Assembly: GCF_003970675.1 (NCBI RefSeq)
Contig: NZ_CP034562.1
Location: forward strand, 2,914,001-2,978,000
Reading direction: 5' to 3'
DNA: 64,000 nt
Source: Flammeovirga pectinis
Lineage (GTDB): Bacteria > Bacteroidota > Bacteroidia > Cytophagales > Flammeovirgaceae
Shown piece by piece: positions 17,830-26,911 of this stretch (positions are counted from its first letter, which is position 1; every line of letters starts with the position of its first letter). Made by a program: the position numbers and the translations under genes. The notes under the pieces are model-generated. The model was not told the DNA's origin. It made no database searches and was given only the letters and a program-made list of their open reading frames with translations.

Positions 17830-18228
17830 TTACATACTCAATTCTTTTCCTAAAATACGGATTCCATTTGTTTTATCCATAAAGGAGACGATAATTTTAG
17901 AAATGTCTGCTTGATCATAATTATCAATAGTCAACTCAGCACTATTAAAGCGTGAATCATTATCATTCGAGATAAAAGTCACTTTATCAGATAGTGTTGA
18001 CTCTGTTAACCTGTAGATCTCATGCATTTCTTCTCCAAAGATTTCTACAGTTGCTCTATTGTCAATTATTTTGACCCCAATTTGATACCCTTCAAACTGG
18101 GTATTGACATTTTGAAAACTGACTGTAGATTGGTACCATGAATTACTAATCTCCTTCTGTGTACCACAAGAAGTCAGTAATAAAACAGAAACGATAATTA
18201 CAGAATAATAGTTAATTAATTTACTCAT
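17830..18228 (-). CDS. Small lipoprotein, unknown function
   Basis: 132 residues. A lipoprotein signal peptide ends in the lipobox LLTSC, giving a mature N-terminus CGTQKEISNSWYQ. The mature part looks like a single beta-rich domain. I do not recognise the family; a faint DUF4251-like pattern (strand-rich, exported, similar size) is not enough to assign it. An upstream ATG at 18240 would add four residues. It has its own terminator and no obvious operon partner. Confidence 0.72.
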   Translation of the reverse strand: MSKLINYYSVIIVSVLLLTSCGTQKEISNSWYQSTVSFQNVNTQFEGYQIGVKIIDNRATVEIFGEEMHEIYRLTESTLSDKVTFISNDNDSRFNSAELTIDNYDQADISKIIVSFMDKTNGIRILGKELSM

Positions 18229-18392
18229 TAGTATAGCCATTTAAATTTAAAGAGGTTATAGGTAAGTTCTACTTATGTAATAACACAGGTAAGTCGTTGA
18301 ATTAGTTTGTTTTTACATAATAGTCACAATTTAAAGAAAAAATTTAACAAAATAATTTAAATGAACACAAATGAGTTAGAAAAATAGTTAAT

Positions 18393-18421
18393 ACGGTAAT
18401 TTTTAACTATAAAATTACCGT
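18393..18421 (+). promoter_or_regulatory. 11-bp inverted repeat before the first paralogous secreted gene
   Basis: ACGGTAATTTT (18393-18403) is the exact complement of 18411-18421, with a 7-nt loop. It ends 29 nt before the start codon at 18451. It could be an operator or a leader hairpin; no equivalent was seen before the two paralogues. Confidence 0.4.
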
Positions 18422-18450
18422 CTATAATGCTGTACCCTAATATAGACATT

Positions 18451-18921
18451 ATGAAAAAATTCAAGAATACACTGTTTACGTTCTTATTGATTTCTTTACC
18501 ATTAATCGGCTTTTCTAACAATGAAAAAGGAGGTAAGGATGATGATAACGACAAAAAAAAGTCATCTAAAAGCTCATCATATGATCATTTTAATATTGCT
18601 CCAAAGATTAAAACAGCCCCTTTTATTAAGGACCTATCTTCGGAACATAGTTTAGAGCTATTTAAAGATGGTAAAAAAAGAATGCTCATTGATGCTGAGA
18701 CAGATAACATACTCTACAATAATTTAAAAGAAGGAGAAGATTACCTAAGAGTCTATACCGATAATACCGATGGGTTAAAGTGTATAATCATTTGGCACAT
18801 TGATAAAGTTGATAAAGAAACTGGTGATATTGAGTGGAAAAAGTATACTTATAAAAAGTACAATGCTATTGGATGGAGACCAACACATAATGATAACACT
18901 AAAGTAGAGGCTTTTAAATAA
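18451..18921 (+). CDS. Small secreted protein, three-member paralogous family (copy 1)
   Basis: 156 residues. A signal peptide (about 1-23, ending GFS-NN) precedes a hydrophilic Lys/Asp/Ser stretch and a domain of about 100 residues. The domain starts APKIKTAPFIKDL and contains SLELFKDG, ETDNILYNNLKEG, a YTDNTDG turn, IIWHIDKV, KETGDIEWKKYTYKK and GWRPTHN. Copies 2 (19008) and 3 (19931) share all these landmarks. The mature part is basic, so an extracellular or periplasmic role is likely, but the family is unknown to me. The start at 18451 is preferred over 18427 because it gives a clean signal peptide (MKKFKNTLFTFLLI). This copy has the longest linker. Confidence 0.75.
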   Translation: MKKFKNTLFTFLLISLPLIGFSNNEKGGKDDDNDKKKSSKSSSYDHFNIAPKIKTAPFIKDLSSEHSLELFKDGKKRMLIDAETDNILYNNLKEGEDYLRVYTDNTDGLKCIIIWHIDKVDKETGDIEWKKYTYKKYNAIGWRPTHNDNTKVEAFK

Positions 18922-19007
18922 AAGTGAACAACAACGAACAAGATCTAACGAAGTTAACGTATTCGATAACCTTGATGTTATGAGAGTATAACCAAACACA
19001 AGGAAAT

Positions 19008-19445
19008 ATGAAAAACTTATCGATTCTAATTGTTCTAGTTTTAAATATTATTAGTTTATCTTCTTTTGCTTCTAACGAAAAAGGAAAAGAAAGCAAAAGA
19101 AATTATGATGAAACTAATGCTCCTAAAATAAAAACGGCTCCTTTTATTAAAGGTGTTGCTGCAGAGCACTCTTTAGAATTATTTATGGAAGGTGTTAGCC
19201 ATAAAATGTTAGTAGATACTGAAACAGATAATATTCTTTTTGATCATCTTAAAGAAGGAAAAGATTTTGTAAGAGTTTATACTGACAATGCAGATGGTAA
19301 TAAAGCAATGGTTATTTGGTCTATCAAAAAAGTAAATAAAAAAACAGGAGAAATTAAGTGGGACTTGTACAGTTATAAGCATTTTCCTACTACAGGATGG
19401 AGACCCGTTGATAATAATAAAGAAAAAGTAAAAGCATTTAATTAA
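19008..19445 (+). CDS. Small secreted protein, three-member paralogous family (copy 2)
   Basis: 145 residues with signal peptide (about 1-22, ending SFA-SN), short basic linker and the same domain as copy 1: APKIKTAPFIKGV, SLELFMEG, ETDNILFDHLKEG, YTDNADG, VIWSIKKVNKKTGEIKW, GWRPVDN and KVKAFN at the end. It follows copy 1 after 86 nt with no terminator between, so the two may share a transcript; a strong terminator follows. Functions of the family are unknown. Confidence 0.75.
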   Translation: MKNLSILIVLVLNIISLSSFASNEKGKESKRNYDETNAPKIKTAPFIKGVAAEHSLELFMEGVSHKMLVDTETDNILFDHLKEGKDFVRVYTDNADGNKAMVIWSIKKVNKKTGEIKWDLYSYKHFPTTGWRPVDNNKEKVKAFN

Positions 19446-19450
19446 AAATT

Positions 19451-19477
19451 AAGGAAGCCTGACGGCTTCCTTTTTTT
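19451..19477. terminator. Bidirectional terminator
   Basis: A 9-bp perfect stem (AAGGAAGCC at 19451-19459 with 19464-19472), 4-nt loop TGAC, T-run to 19477. It starts 5 nt after the stop of copy 2 and also faces the TfoX-like gene. Confidence 0.9.
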
Positions 19478-19481
19478 ATGA

Positions 19482-19826
19482 TCAATTATTTTTTCTATTA
19501 AAAGACAGTACTAATTCTAACCAATATTCAAGGTCTGTATCAAGATCAAAACCCTCCGGAGTTATATAGATATATCCTTTCATTGGTCGACCAGTAAAAT
19601 CCATTGGTAAGCAACATTCCTTTTTTATTTCGATAGCATATTGCTTTTCCCCAATCTTAGCCATCAGTAAACTATCTCCATATTTTTTATCTATATGGAT
19701 ACCACAACTCATTTTATTATTTACCATAAAAATTAGTCCACCCATCATTTTCTTAGAAAAAAATTCTACTTTTTGTGATGTGAAAAACCTAGTTATTCTT
19801 TCCCCTAAAAACTCATCAAAAGCCAT
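19482..19826 (-). CDS. TfoX N-terminal-domain protein
   Basis: 114 residues covering only the TfoX N-terminal domain: KKMMGGLIFMVNNKMSCGI, then a hydrophobic strand pair and the highly characteristic MDFTGRPMKGYIYITPEGFD. In Haemophilus and Vibrio full-length TfoX/Sxy activates natural competence, but single-domain versions are widespread in bacteria without that role. It lies on the opposite strand between copies 2 and 3 of the secreted family, so it was probably not part of their duplication. Its stop is 5 nt from the shared terminator. Confidence 0.88.
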   Translation of the reverse strand: MAFDEFLGERITRFFTSQKVEFFSKKMMGGLIFMVNNKMSCGIHIDKKYGDSLLMAKIGEKQYAIEIKKECCLPMDFTGRPMKGYIYITPEGFDLDTDLEYWLELVLSFNRKNN

Positions 19827-19930
19827 AAATCAAATTTTAAATGATAGATAATAGACATTAATAATAGTAAATAATATTGGTTGATCCTCTTTCAAAAATG
19901 TCTCTAGATTAAATAAATCTATACGATGTT

Positions 19931-20377
19931 ATGAAAAAACTTACTATAATAGCCCTGCTGATTCATTTATTTTCAATGTCAATTTTTGCTTCAAATAAAG
20001 TTGATGACGATAAAAAGAAAAAAAAGAAAGCATTTAATCATATGATGACTGCTCCAAAAATAAAAACTGCTCCTTTTATTAGAGGTTTAGCCGCTAATGG
20101 AAGTATTGAACTGTTTAAGGAAGGAGTTAATCATGTAATGCTTGTCGATAAAAAAAATGATAATATCTTACTTGACCATGTAAAAGAGAGTAAAGATTTT
20201 ATTAGAATATATACAGACCCTTCAGATCATCAGGAATGTTTGATTATTTGGAGAATGAAAAAGAAGAATAAAAAAACTGGAAAGATTACTTGGAGAAAAT
20301 TCACGTATAAATATCTTCCTTCTTTAGGTTGGTGGCCTGTGGATAACTCTACTACCAAAGTTAAATCTTTTGAATAA
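19931..20377 (+). CDS. Small secreted protein, three-member paralogous family (copy 3)
   Basis: 148 residues with signal peptide (about 1-20, ending IFA-SN), a linker with a run of Asp and Lys, and the family domain: APKIKTAPFIRGL, SIELFKEG, DNILLDHVKES, YTDPSDH, LIIWRMKKKNKKTGKITW, GWWPVDN and KVKSFE at the end. It is the most basic copy. It is separated from copy 2 by the TfoX-like gene on the other strand and has its own start region and terminator. Confidence 0.75.
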   Translation: MKKLTIIALLIHLFSMSIFASNKVDDDKKKKKKAFNHMMTAPKIKTAPFIRGLAANGSIELFKEGVNHVMLVDKKNDNILLDHVKESKDFIRIYTDPSDHQECLIIWRMKKKNKKTGKITWRKFTYKYLPSLGWWPVDNSTTKVKSFE

Positions 20378-20380
20378 AAC

Positions 20381-20412
20381 AAAAGGCTTCAAAAATTAAT
20401 TTGAAGCCTTTT
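20381..20412. terminator. Bidirectional terminator
   Basis: A 13-bp perfect stem (AAAAGGCTTCAAA at 20381-20393 with 20400-20412) and 6-nt loop, between secreted copy 3 and asnS. Confidence 0.88.
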
Positions 20413-20434
20413 CTTTGTTTAAACTTTTCCGATC

Positions 20435-21865
20435 TTAAAAGTCTGCACTTTTAGGAGCACGAGGGAAAGGTATTACGTCACGAATGTTACCCATTCCTGT
20501 TACGAATAATACAATTCTTTCAAATCCTAAACCAAAACCTGAGTGAGGAGCTGTACCGAATTTACGAAGCTCTAAATACCACCACAATTCTTCTTGTGGT
20601 ACATCCATTTCTTCCATTCTCTTTACAAGCTTCTCTAAGTTTTCTTCACGTTGAGAACCTCCAATGATTTCACCAATACCAGGGAACAATACGTCCATTG
20701 CTGCTACAGTTTTACCATCTTCGTTTTGTTTCATGTAGAAAGATTTAATCTCCTTAGGGTAATCCGTTAAGATTACAGGCTTTTTATATTCTTTTTCTAC
20801 TAAGTAACGTTCGTGTTCAGAAGATAAATCTACACCCCATTCTACTGGATATTTAAATTTACCTTTCTTAAACGGTTTAGAACGTCTTAATACTTCAATA
20901 GCTTCTGTATAAGTTAAACGCTCAAAATTGTTATCAGAAACAAATTTTAAACGTTCTAATAAACCTAATTCTGCACGTTGGTTTTGAGGCTTTGTTTTTT
21001 CCTCTTGTGCATAACGTTGGTTTAAGAATTCTAAATCTTCAGGACACTGCTCCATTGCATAATCAATCAAATACTTGATCATTTCTTCTGCAAGGTCCAT
21101 ATTATCTACTAGATCATAGAAAGCCATTTCAGGTTCTATCATCCAGAATTCAGCTAAGTGACGAGAAGTATTAGAGTTTTCTGCACGGAATGTAGGTCCG
21201 AATGTATACACATCACCTAAAGCCATTGCACCAACTTCTGCTTCTAATTGTCCAGAAACTGATAAGTTAACAGGCTTACCAAAGAAATCTTCTTTGTAAT
21301 CTACTTCTCCATCTTCTCCTAGTGGTGGATTTTTAGGATCAATTGTAGATACTCTGAAAGTTTCGCCTGCACCTTCTGCATCAGAACCAGTGATAATTGG
21401 CGTGTGCATATATACAAATCCTTTTTCATTAAAGAATTTGTGAATACCATATGCTAAAGCATTACGAACTCTATAAACTGCACTCATTACTTGAGTACGA
21501 GGACGTAAATGTGCTTTTTCTCTTAAGAATTCTAAAGAGTGTTTTTTTGGTTGTAAAGGATATTCATCTGGATCAGCATCTCCTAAGATTTCAAGGTTTT
21601 CTACCTCAATTTCTATTCTCTGTCCTTTACCTTGTGACTCTAAAATTGTTCCTTCAATAGAAACTGCAGCACTAGTAGTTAATCTCTTTAGTAGATCTTC
21701 TGATGTATTTTCAAAATCTACCACCGCTTGCAAATTATTGATAGTAGAACCATCATTCAATGCAATAAAGCGATTGCTTCTAAATGTTCTTACCCATCCT
21801 TTAACAGTAACTTTGGCACCAATCTCTCCGTGTGCCAGCAAGTCTTTAATTTTTGTTCTTCTCAC
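20435..21865 (-). CDS. asnS: Asparaginyl-tRNA synthetase
   Basis: 476 residues, the normal length for bacterial AsnRS. An N-terminal OB-fold anticodon domain ([25 protein letters not shown]) is followed by the class-II catalytic core, with motif 2 [21 protein letters not shown] and motif 3 [21 protein letters not shown]. It charges tRNA-Asn with asparagine in the cytoplasm. A monocistronic unit; TATATTTG on its strand at 21929-21936 may be its -7 element. Confidence 0.96.
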   Translation of the reverse strand: MRRTKIKDLLAHGEIGAKVTVKGWVRTFRSNRFIALNDGSTINNLQAVVDFENTSEDLLKRLTTSAAVSIEGTILESQGKGQRIEIEVENLEILGDADPDEYPLQPKKHSLEFLREKAHLRPRTQVMSAVYRVRNALAYGIHKFFNEKGFVYMHTPIITGSDAEGAGETFRVSTIDPKNPPLGEDGEVDYKEDFFGKPVNLSVSGQLEAEVGAMALGDVYTFGPTFRAENSNTSRHLAEFWMIEPEMAFYDLVDNMDLAEEMIKYLIDYAMEQCPEDLEFLNQRYAQEEKTKPQNQRAELGLLERLKFVSDNNFERLTYTEAIEVLRRSKPFKKGKFKYPVEWGVDLSSEHERYLVEKEYKKPVILTDYPKEIKSFYMKQNEDGKTVAAMDVLFPGIGEIIGGSQREENLEKLVKRMEEMDVPQEELWWYLELRKFGTAPHSGFGLGFERIVLFVTGMGNIRDVIPFPRAPKSADF

Positions 21866-21928
21866 TTGCGTGGTAGTTTAAATTTCTAATAGTAAAAAAA
21901 GACACACTGGGTATGTCTAAAATGAGGA

Positions 21929-21936
21929 CAAATATA
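21929..21936 (-). promoter_or_regulatory. Possible -7 element of asnS
   Basis: On the minus strand this reads TATATTTG, matching TAnnTTTG, 64 nt before the asnS start. The -33 region has no clear TTG. Confidence 0.3.
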
Positions 21937-22115
21937 AAAAGTTTATAGTAGTTTTTTATAGATGTTACTCACGTTTTATACTATATCTATTTAATTCTCT
22001 TAAAATTAAATCAAAGGCTTCTTAAAAATTAACATTGATTATAAATATTTAAGCACTCATTTATTATTTATTTGAATAAATTAGTGTCGAACTAAAAAAC
22101 TTCAACTATATACTA

Positions 22116-23351
22116 ATGACTTCAAAAAAATCAATTATTGGAGTAGGTATCGCTGTTTTACTCTTGATCAGCTTTTTCTACTTCAACACTTCAAACAACG
22201 AAACAGTATTACTCACTAAAGTCCGAAAAGGTGATCTGAAAATTAATGTTACAACAACTGGTGAACTAGAAGCTGAAAATTCTGTAGAAATTAGAGGCCC
22301 TCTTGGCATGAGGAAAGCAAGTGTTTGGGAAGCTAAGTTAAACAGCTTAGTTCCTGAAGGTACGCTTATAAAACAAGGCGATCAGGTAGCACAGCTTGAT
22401 CCATCAACGTTGTCAGATCAACTTTCTAAAAAAGAAACTGAATTGACAAAATCAGAATCTCAATGGGAACAAACACAATTAGATAGCACATTACAATTAA
22501 GTAAAGAAAGAGATAATATTATCAATCTTGAATTTATTGTAGAAGAGAAAAAAATACAATTAGAAGAATCTGCTTTCGAACCACCATCAACAATAAAAAA
22601 ATGTAAGATGGATGTAAAAAAGGCTGAACGTGATTTGAAACAAAGTAAAGCCAATTACATTGTAAAACAACAACAATTGAGTGCTAAAATGCGTGAGGTT
22701 ACTGCCAACCTTAATGCAGCTAAAAGAAATGTAAATTTCTTACAAAAACTCTTTGGTGAGTTTACAATTTTTGCTCCCGAAGATGGTATGATTATCTATA
22801 CAAAAGATTGGAATGGTAATAAAGTAAAAGAAGGTTCTAATATTCAAGCTTGGAACCCTGTTGTGGCTACCCTGCCAGATTTATCTTCTATGCTATCAAA
22901 AACTTTTGTGAATGAAGTAGATATTCGGAAGATTAAAAAAGGGCAAAAAGTAAATATTGGTTTAGATGCCTTTCCTGATAAAAAACTACAGGGTGAAGTA
23001 ACACATGTTGCTAATGTTGGGGAACAACGTCCTAACTCTGATGCAAAAGTCTTTGAAGTATCTATTCTTTTAGCTGAAACAGACAGTACTTTACGCCCAT
23101 CAATGACTACATCTAATGAGATTAAAACATCTGAGAAAAATGATATCCTTCTAATTCCAATAGAAGCTTTACATGTTCAAGGAGATTCATCAAATTTCGT
23201 TTTCATTAAAAATCTCAATAGTTATGATATTCAAGAGGTAACAATAGGTTTGATGAACGACCAAGATGTAGAGATAACATCTGGGGTAAAAGAAAATGAT
23301 ATTATTGCTTTATCTACACCTCCATCATACTTAGAAGAATCGTCTAAATAA
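22116..23351 (+). CDS. MacA-like periplasmic adaptor (membrane fusion protein) of an efflux system
   Basis: 411 residues. One N-terminal transmembrane helix (about 7-23) anchors a periplasmic adaptor. A split lipoyl-type domain begins at GDLKINVTTTGELEAE and resumes at FGEFTIFAPEDGMI; between them lies a long alpha-helical hairpin (about residues 105-210), and a beta-barrel domain follows (VDIRKIKKGQKVNIGLDAFPDKKLQGEV). Such proteins link an inner-membrane pump to an outer-membrane TolC channel. It is the first of four tightly linked genes; the permease starts 6 nt later. Confidence 0.9.
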   Translation: MTSKKSIIGVGIAVLLLISFFYFNTSNNETVLLTKVRKGDLKINVTTTGELEAENSVEIRGPLGMRKASVWEAKLNSLVPEGTLIKQGDQVAQLDPSTLSDQLSKKETELTKSESQWEQTQLDSTLQLSKERDNIINLEFIVEEKKIQLEESAFEPPSTIKKCKMDVKKAERDLKQSKANYIVKQQQLSAKMREVTANLNAAKRNVNFLQKLFGEFTIFAPEDGMIIYTKDWNGNKVKEGSNIQAWNPVVATLPDLSSMLSKTFVNEVDIRKIKKGQKVNIGLDAFPDKKLQGEVTHVANVGEQRPNSDAKVFEVSILLAETDSTLRPSMTTSNEIKTSEKNDILLIPIEALHVQGDSSNFVFIKNLNSYDIQEVTIGLMNDQDVEITSGVKENDIIALSTPPSYLEESSK

Positions 23352-23357
23352 TAAAAT

Positions 23358-24689
23358 ATGCAACGTTATTTAATCAATTTATCGATTGCTTTAGACGCCA
23401 TTCTTGCTAATTCTTTACGTTCTATCCTTACTGCTCTAGGAATTATTTTTGGAGTAGCGGCAGTAATAGCCATGTTAGCTATAGGTAATGGAGCACAACA
23501 AGAAATTTTAGATCAGATGAAACTCGTAGGAGTGAATAACATAGTTATTTCCCCAATAATAGAACAGTCTGAAGAAAAGGTGGCTTCTGAGAGCAAAAAA
23601 GATAAAGAAAAATTCTCTCCAGGGCTTTCACTCCTAGATGTGAAAAATATAGAAAAAGTAATTCCTAACATTCAACGTTTAAGTCCTGAAATTGAAATTG
23701 AAACTAACATCATTAAGAACGGTCTTAGAAGGTCTGTTAAATTAGTTGGGGTGAATAACCACTATTTCGAAATTTATAATCATACATTATCTCAAGGTAA
23801 TATATTTGATAAAGCACATGCTAAGTTTGGAGCTTCTGTCTGTATTATTGGACGTAGTTTACAAACCCGTTTCTTTAGTTCAGAAGACCCTATCGGTAAA
23901 CAGATAAAGTGTGGTGGGCAATGGCTTACTGTAGTGGGGGTACTTAAAGAAAGAAGTACGATGTCTAAAAATTTAGAAAAATTGGGTATCAGAAATGTAA
24001 ATATGGATGTTTATATACCTATTGAAACAATGCTTATTCGTTTTAAAGATCGGTCGAGAGTTACTAAAACTGCCATTCAAAAAGCATCTGCTGAGCAAGC
24101 TAGAAACAATAATCAGCCAAGTGATAAAAAAGCAAACTATAATCAGCTAGATAAAATTGTTGTGCAAATGTCTAATGCTAATGAGTTATCACTAGCTACA
24201 GAGGTATTACAAAAAATGCTAAGTAGAAGGCATTACGACAAAATTGATTTTGAAATCAGTATTCCAGAAATGTTACTTAAACAGCAACAAAGAACAAAAG
24301 ACATTTTTAATATAGTTCTTGGTGCAATTGCTGGAATATCATTAATTGTTGGTGGTATTGGTATTATGAATATTATGCTAGCGTCTGTGTTAGAACGCAT
24401 AAAAGAGATTGGCTTACGAATTTCATTAGGAGCTAAAAAAATGGATATCATTTTACAGTTTCTTTTTGAAGCCATTCTAATTAGTCTAACAGGTGGTACT
24501 ATAGGTGTAATACTTGGTATTTCTATGGCTTTATTAATATCTAGTATTGCAGATATTCCAACAATTATATCCTTCTCCTCTGTTATTATCTCTTTTGGAG
24601 TTGCTGCATCTATTGGTGTTATTTTTGGAATTTCACCTGCAAAAAAAGCCGCATCACAAGACCCAATAGAATCTCTTCGATACGAATAA
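23358..24689 (+). CDS. MacB-like ABC transporter permease
   Basis: 443 residues. A first transmembrane helix (about 20-42, ALGIIFGVAAVIAMLAIG) is followed by a large periplasmic MacB core domain, then three C-terminal helices of the FtsX domain. The segment GGIGIMNIMLASVLERIKEIGLRISLGAKKMDI is the typical FtsX/MacB signature. There is no Walker A or ABC signature, so unlike MacB proper this subunit needs an ATPase made elsewhere. Its neighbours are the adaptor (6 nt before) and TolC (20 nt after). The export substrate is unknown. Confidence 0.9.
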   Translation: MQRYLINLSIALDAILANSLRSILTALGIIFGVAAVIAMLAIGNGAQQEILDQMKLVGVNNIVISPIIEQSEEKVASESKKDKEKFSPGLSLLDVKNIEKVIPNIQRLSPEIEIETNIIKNGLRRSVKLVGVNNHYFEIYNHTLSQGNIFDKAHAKFGASVCIIGRSLQTRFFSSEDPIGKQIKCGGQWLTVVGVLKERSTMSKNLEKLGIRNVNMDVYIPIETMLIRFKDRSRVTKTAIQKASAEQARNNNQPSDKKANYNQLDKIVVQMSNANELSLATEVLQKMLSRRHYDKIDFEISIPEMLLKQQQRTKDIFNIVLGAIAGISLIVGGIGIMNIMLASVLERIKEIGLRISLGAKKMDIILQFLFEAILISLTGGTIGVILGISMALLISSIADIPTIISFSSVIISFGVAASIGVIFGISPAKKAASQDPIESLRYE

Positions 24690-24709
24690 CAGCCTTAATC
24701 AACAACTTC

Positions 24710-26167
24710 ATGAAAAATATACATATCAAGCTTTTAGTAGGTTTACTTCTACTAAGTATTTCTAGTTTTGGACAAAGTTTAATTACACTTGACCAAGTAA
24801 TAGAAATTGCAAAAAATGGATCTCTTTCTTCTCAAAAAGCAGAAAACAAAAAGGAAAATTACTATTGGCAGTACAAACAATTCAAATCTGTTTATTTACC
24901 TCAATTGGTTTTAAACGGTAACCTACCTAATTATAATAGGTCTATTAATCCTATCACACAACCAGATGGTAGTACAGAGTTTAGGGCTGTAAGTATGTCT
25001 ACTTCTAATGTTAACCTTAACTTAGAACAAAACATTGGGCTTACTGGTGGTAAAATTTATATGGGTGCTCAGATGCAAAGAATTGATAATTTTGAAGGAG
25101 TAAATACGGGTACAAGTTATGCTGGACAACCCTTTATGATTGGCTTCTATCAACCTTTATTTAACTTCAACCCTCTTAAATGGAATAAGCAAATTGAGCC
25201 TTTGCGTTATGAAGAATCTCTAAAGCAATACGCTGAAGAATTAGAGATGATAGCTTACGAAACTACTGAACTTTATTTTAACCTTCTTATTGCTCAAATT
25301 AGTCATGATGTAGCCGAAAAAAACCTATCTAATAATGATACTATTTATAGAATTGGCCAGGGTAGGTATAATCTTGGTAAGATTGCAGAAAATGAACTTT
25401 TGCAGTTGGAATTAAATGTATTAACTGCTGACAGGGATTTACAATCTGCCAATCTTGATGTAGAACGAAGTAGATTATCATTATTCAATTACTTAAATAT
25501 TCCAGAAAATACAGTAAGTCAATTGTCTACCCCTGCCGAAATCCCTGATATAGCAATTAGTGCAGATGTTGCCGTTATACAAGCAAGAGAAAATAAACAG
25601 CAGTATATTAATTATAAAAGAAGGAAATTAGAAGCGGAGAGAGATGTTGCTAAAGCAAAGGGAGAATCTGGTTTACAAATTAACATGAGTGGGCAGTTTG
25701 GTTTAACGCAACAAGCAACTACCCCATCTGGCGTATATGAAAGTCCTAATAGTCAGCAACAATTCCAATTAGGTTTTAATATTCCCATTCTTGATTGGGG
25801 CAGGAGAAAATCTAAAGTAGAAACTGCCATTTCTAATCAAAGATTAGTACAAAGTACCATACAACAAGAAGAAGAACTTTTTAGTCAGAATATCTATTTA
25901 TTAGCTCGCCAAATTCCCATAATTAGATCCAGTACTTTATCAACCGAAAAAGCAAGAAGTATTGCCGAAAAGAGTTATGAAATTGCTAGAAGACGTTATA
26001 TGGTAGGAAAAATTAGTGTTACTGACTTAAATATTGCTTTAAAAGACAAGGATCAAAAGACCAAAGAGTATTTAGCAGCGTTAAAAGAGTATTGGTTATC
26101 GTACTATAGACTTCGTATGTTTACACTTTACGACTTCAAATCAAATCAAAAAATTGGTGGAAATTAA
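24710..26167 (+). CDS. TolC-family outer-membrane efflux channel
   Basis: 485 residues. A signal peptide (about 1-21, ending SFG-QS) precedes two OEP repeats with long coiled helices (for example NRLEVSR-like heptad stretches near 215-250 and 355-450) and beta strands that form the trimeric outer-membrane barrel. The NYNxSINP-like region and the GLTGGKIYMG strand fit the family. It completes the adaptor-permease-channel set. No ATPase is encoded in the cluster. Confidence 0.9.
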   Translation: MKNIHIKLLVGLLLLSISSFGQSLITLDQVIEIAKNGSLSSQKAENKKENYYWQYKQFKSVYLPQLVLNGNLPNYNRSINPITQPDGSTEFRAVSMSTSNVNLNLEQNIGLTGGKIYMGAQMQRIDNFEGVNTGTSYAGQPFMIGFYQPLFNFNPLKWNKQIEPLRYEESLKQYAEELEMIAYETTELYFNLLIAQISHDVAEKNLSNNDTIYRIGQGRYNLGKIAENELLQLELNVLTADRDLQSANLDVERSRLSLFNYLNIPENTVSQLSTPAEIPDIAISADVAVIQARENKQQYINYKRRKLEAERDVAKAKGESGLQINMSGQFGLTQQATTPSGVYESPNSQQQFQLGFNIPILDWGRRKSKVETAISNQRLVQSTIQQEEELFSQNIYLLARQIPIIRSSTLSTEKARSIAEKSYEIARRRYMVGKISVTDLNIALKDKDQKTKEYLAALKEYWLSYYRLRMFTLYDFKSNQKIGGN

Positions 26168-26219
26168 TAATTGGAATATTAATTGATTACTTACCTAATT
26201 CAACAATAACTTTTTTAAA

Positions 26220-26849
26220 ATGTCAGCAAAATACGGCCTAATATTCATTAGTTTATTTACATTCTTTATTTCATGTTCTACTTCTTCTGATGAAAAATCA
26301 GATAGTGAGTATGATGATAGTACTTTTGTAATTGAAGAAGAGGATTTATCTACAGTGAATTCTAATACTTTATATATTGAAATTGATTCTCTTAGAAATG
26401 ATGCTTTCGAATCAGAAACATTAAAATTAGATTTTTCAACTAGAATAGTGTCTGATCTGGAAGCAAACGGAGTAGTATTAAACACTGATTTAAAGAAAGA
26501 TGTACTTAATAGTATTTCTGAAGCAAAAAATTCTGTGTACTCAAATAGAACATTTAATAATGAAGATTCTATGCTCCAATACGATTCTGATGTTGCCACG
26601 TTAATTGCATCGTTAGAAGAATTATCTAAATCTGTGGATAACTTTGATAATTACGAAAAGCCGGCTCGCCTTTTAGATAGAATTAAAGACACAAGTACTA
26701 GAGATTTAATGCTAAGAGGTTACTACAATCAATCTGCATTTAAGTGGAATAAATTGGTAAGAGAGTACAAATCTAAAGTTGAAAAAGAAAATCCTTCACT
26801 TAAAATTGCTGAAGTAAAATACTTCTATGGTCAAGAGCCATTAATTTAA
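26220..26849 (+). CDS. Lipoprotein, last gene of the efflux operon
   Basis: 209 residues. A lipoprotein signal (IFISLFTFFISC) is followed by a Ser/Asp/Glu-rich mature N-terminus and an all-helical domain. The C-terminal part (SAFKWNKLVREYKSKVEKENPSLK then a YFYGQEP end) is faintly like LemA proteins, which have YN...V...Y...FP near the end, but this is too weak to assign. It lies 52 nt after TolC on the same strand without a terminator between, so it is likely co-expressed. Confidence 0.72.
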   Translation: MSAKYGLIFISLFTFFISCSTSSDEKSDSEYDDSTFVIEEEDLSTVNSNTLYIEIDSLRNDAFESETLKLDFSTRIVSDLEANGVVLNTDLKKDVLNSISEAKNSVYSNRTFNNEDSMLQYDSDVATLIASLEELSKSVDNFDNYEKPARLLDRIKDTSTRDLMLRGYYNQSAFKWNKLVREYKSKVEKENPSLKIAEVKYFYGQEPLI

Positions 26850-26871
26850 GTAGCGTTCCTTTTTATACAAT

Positions 26872-26911
26872 AATGCCTTCTTAGTTATAAATTCTAAGAA
26901 GGCATTTTTTT
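26872..26911. terminator. Bidirectional terminator
   Basis: A 13-bp perfect stem (AATGCCTTCTTAG at 26872-26884 with 26894-26906), 9-nt loop, T-run to 26911. It ends the efflux operon and lies against the stop of the converging phosphodiesterase gene. Confidence 0.9.

Noticed and set aside
18914-19096. Minus-strand frame across the 5' end of secreted copy 2
   Set aside because: It lies opposite the signal peptide of a well-supported gene, has no family match and no start region.
19482-19826. Natural competence regulator
   Set aside because: The protein is only the TfoX N-terminal domain, and no competence genes are near; single-domain versions lack a proven competence role.
26195-26599. 134-residue minus-strand frame over the lipoprotein gene
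   Set aside because: Serine-rich mirror of the lipoprotein frame; no signal peptide, no motif, and it overlaps the better-supported gene for most of its length.
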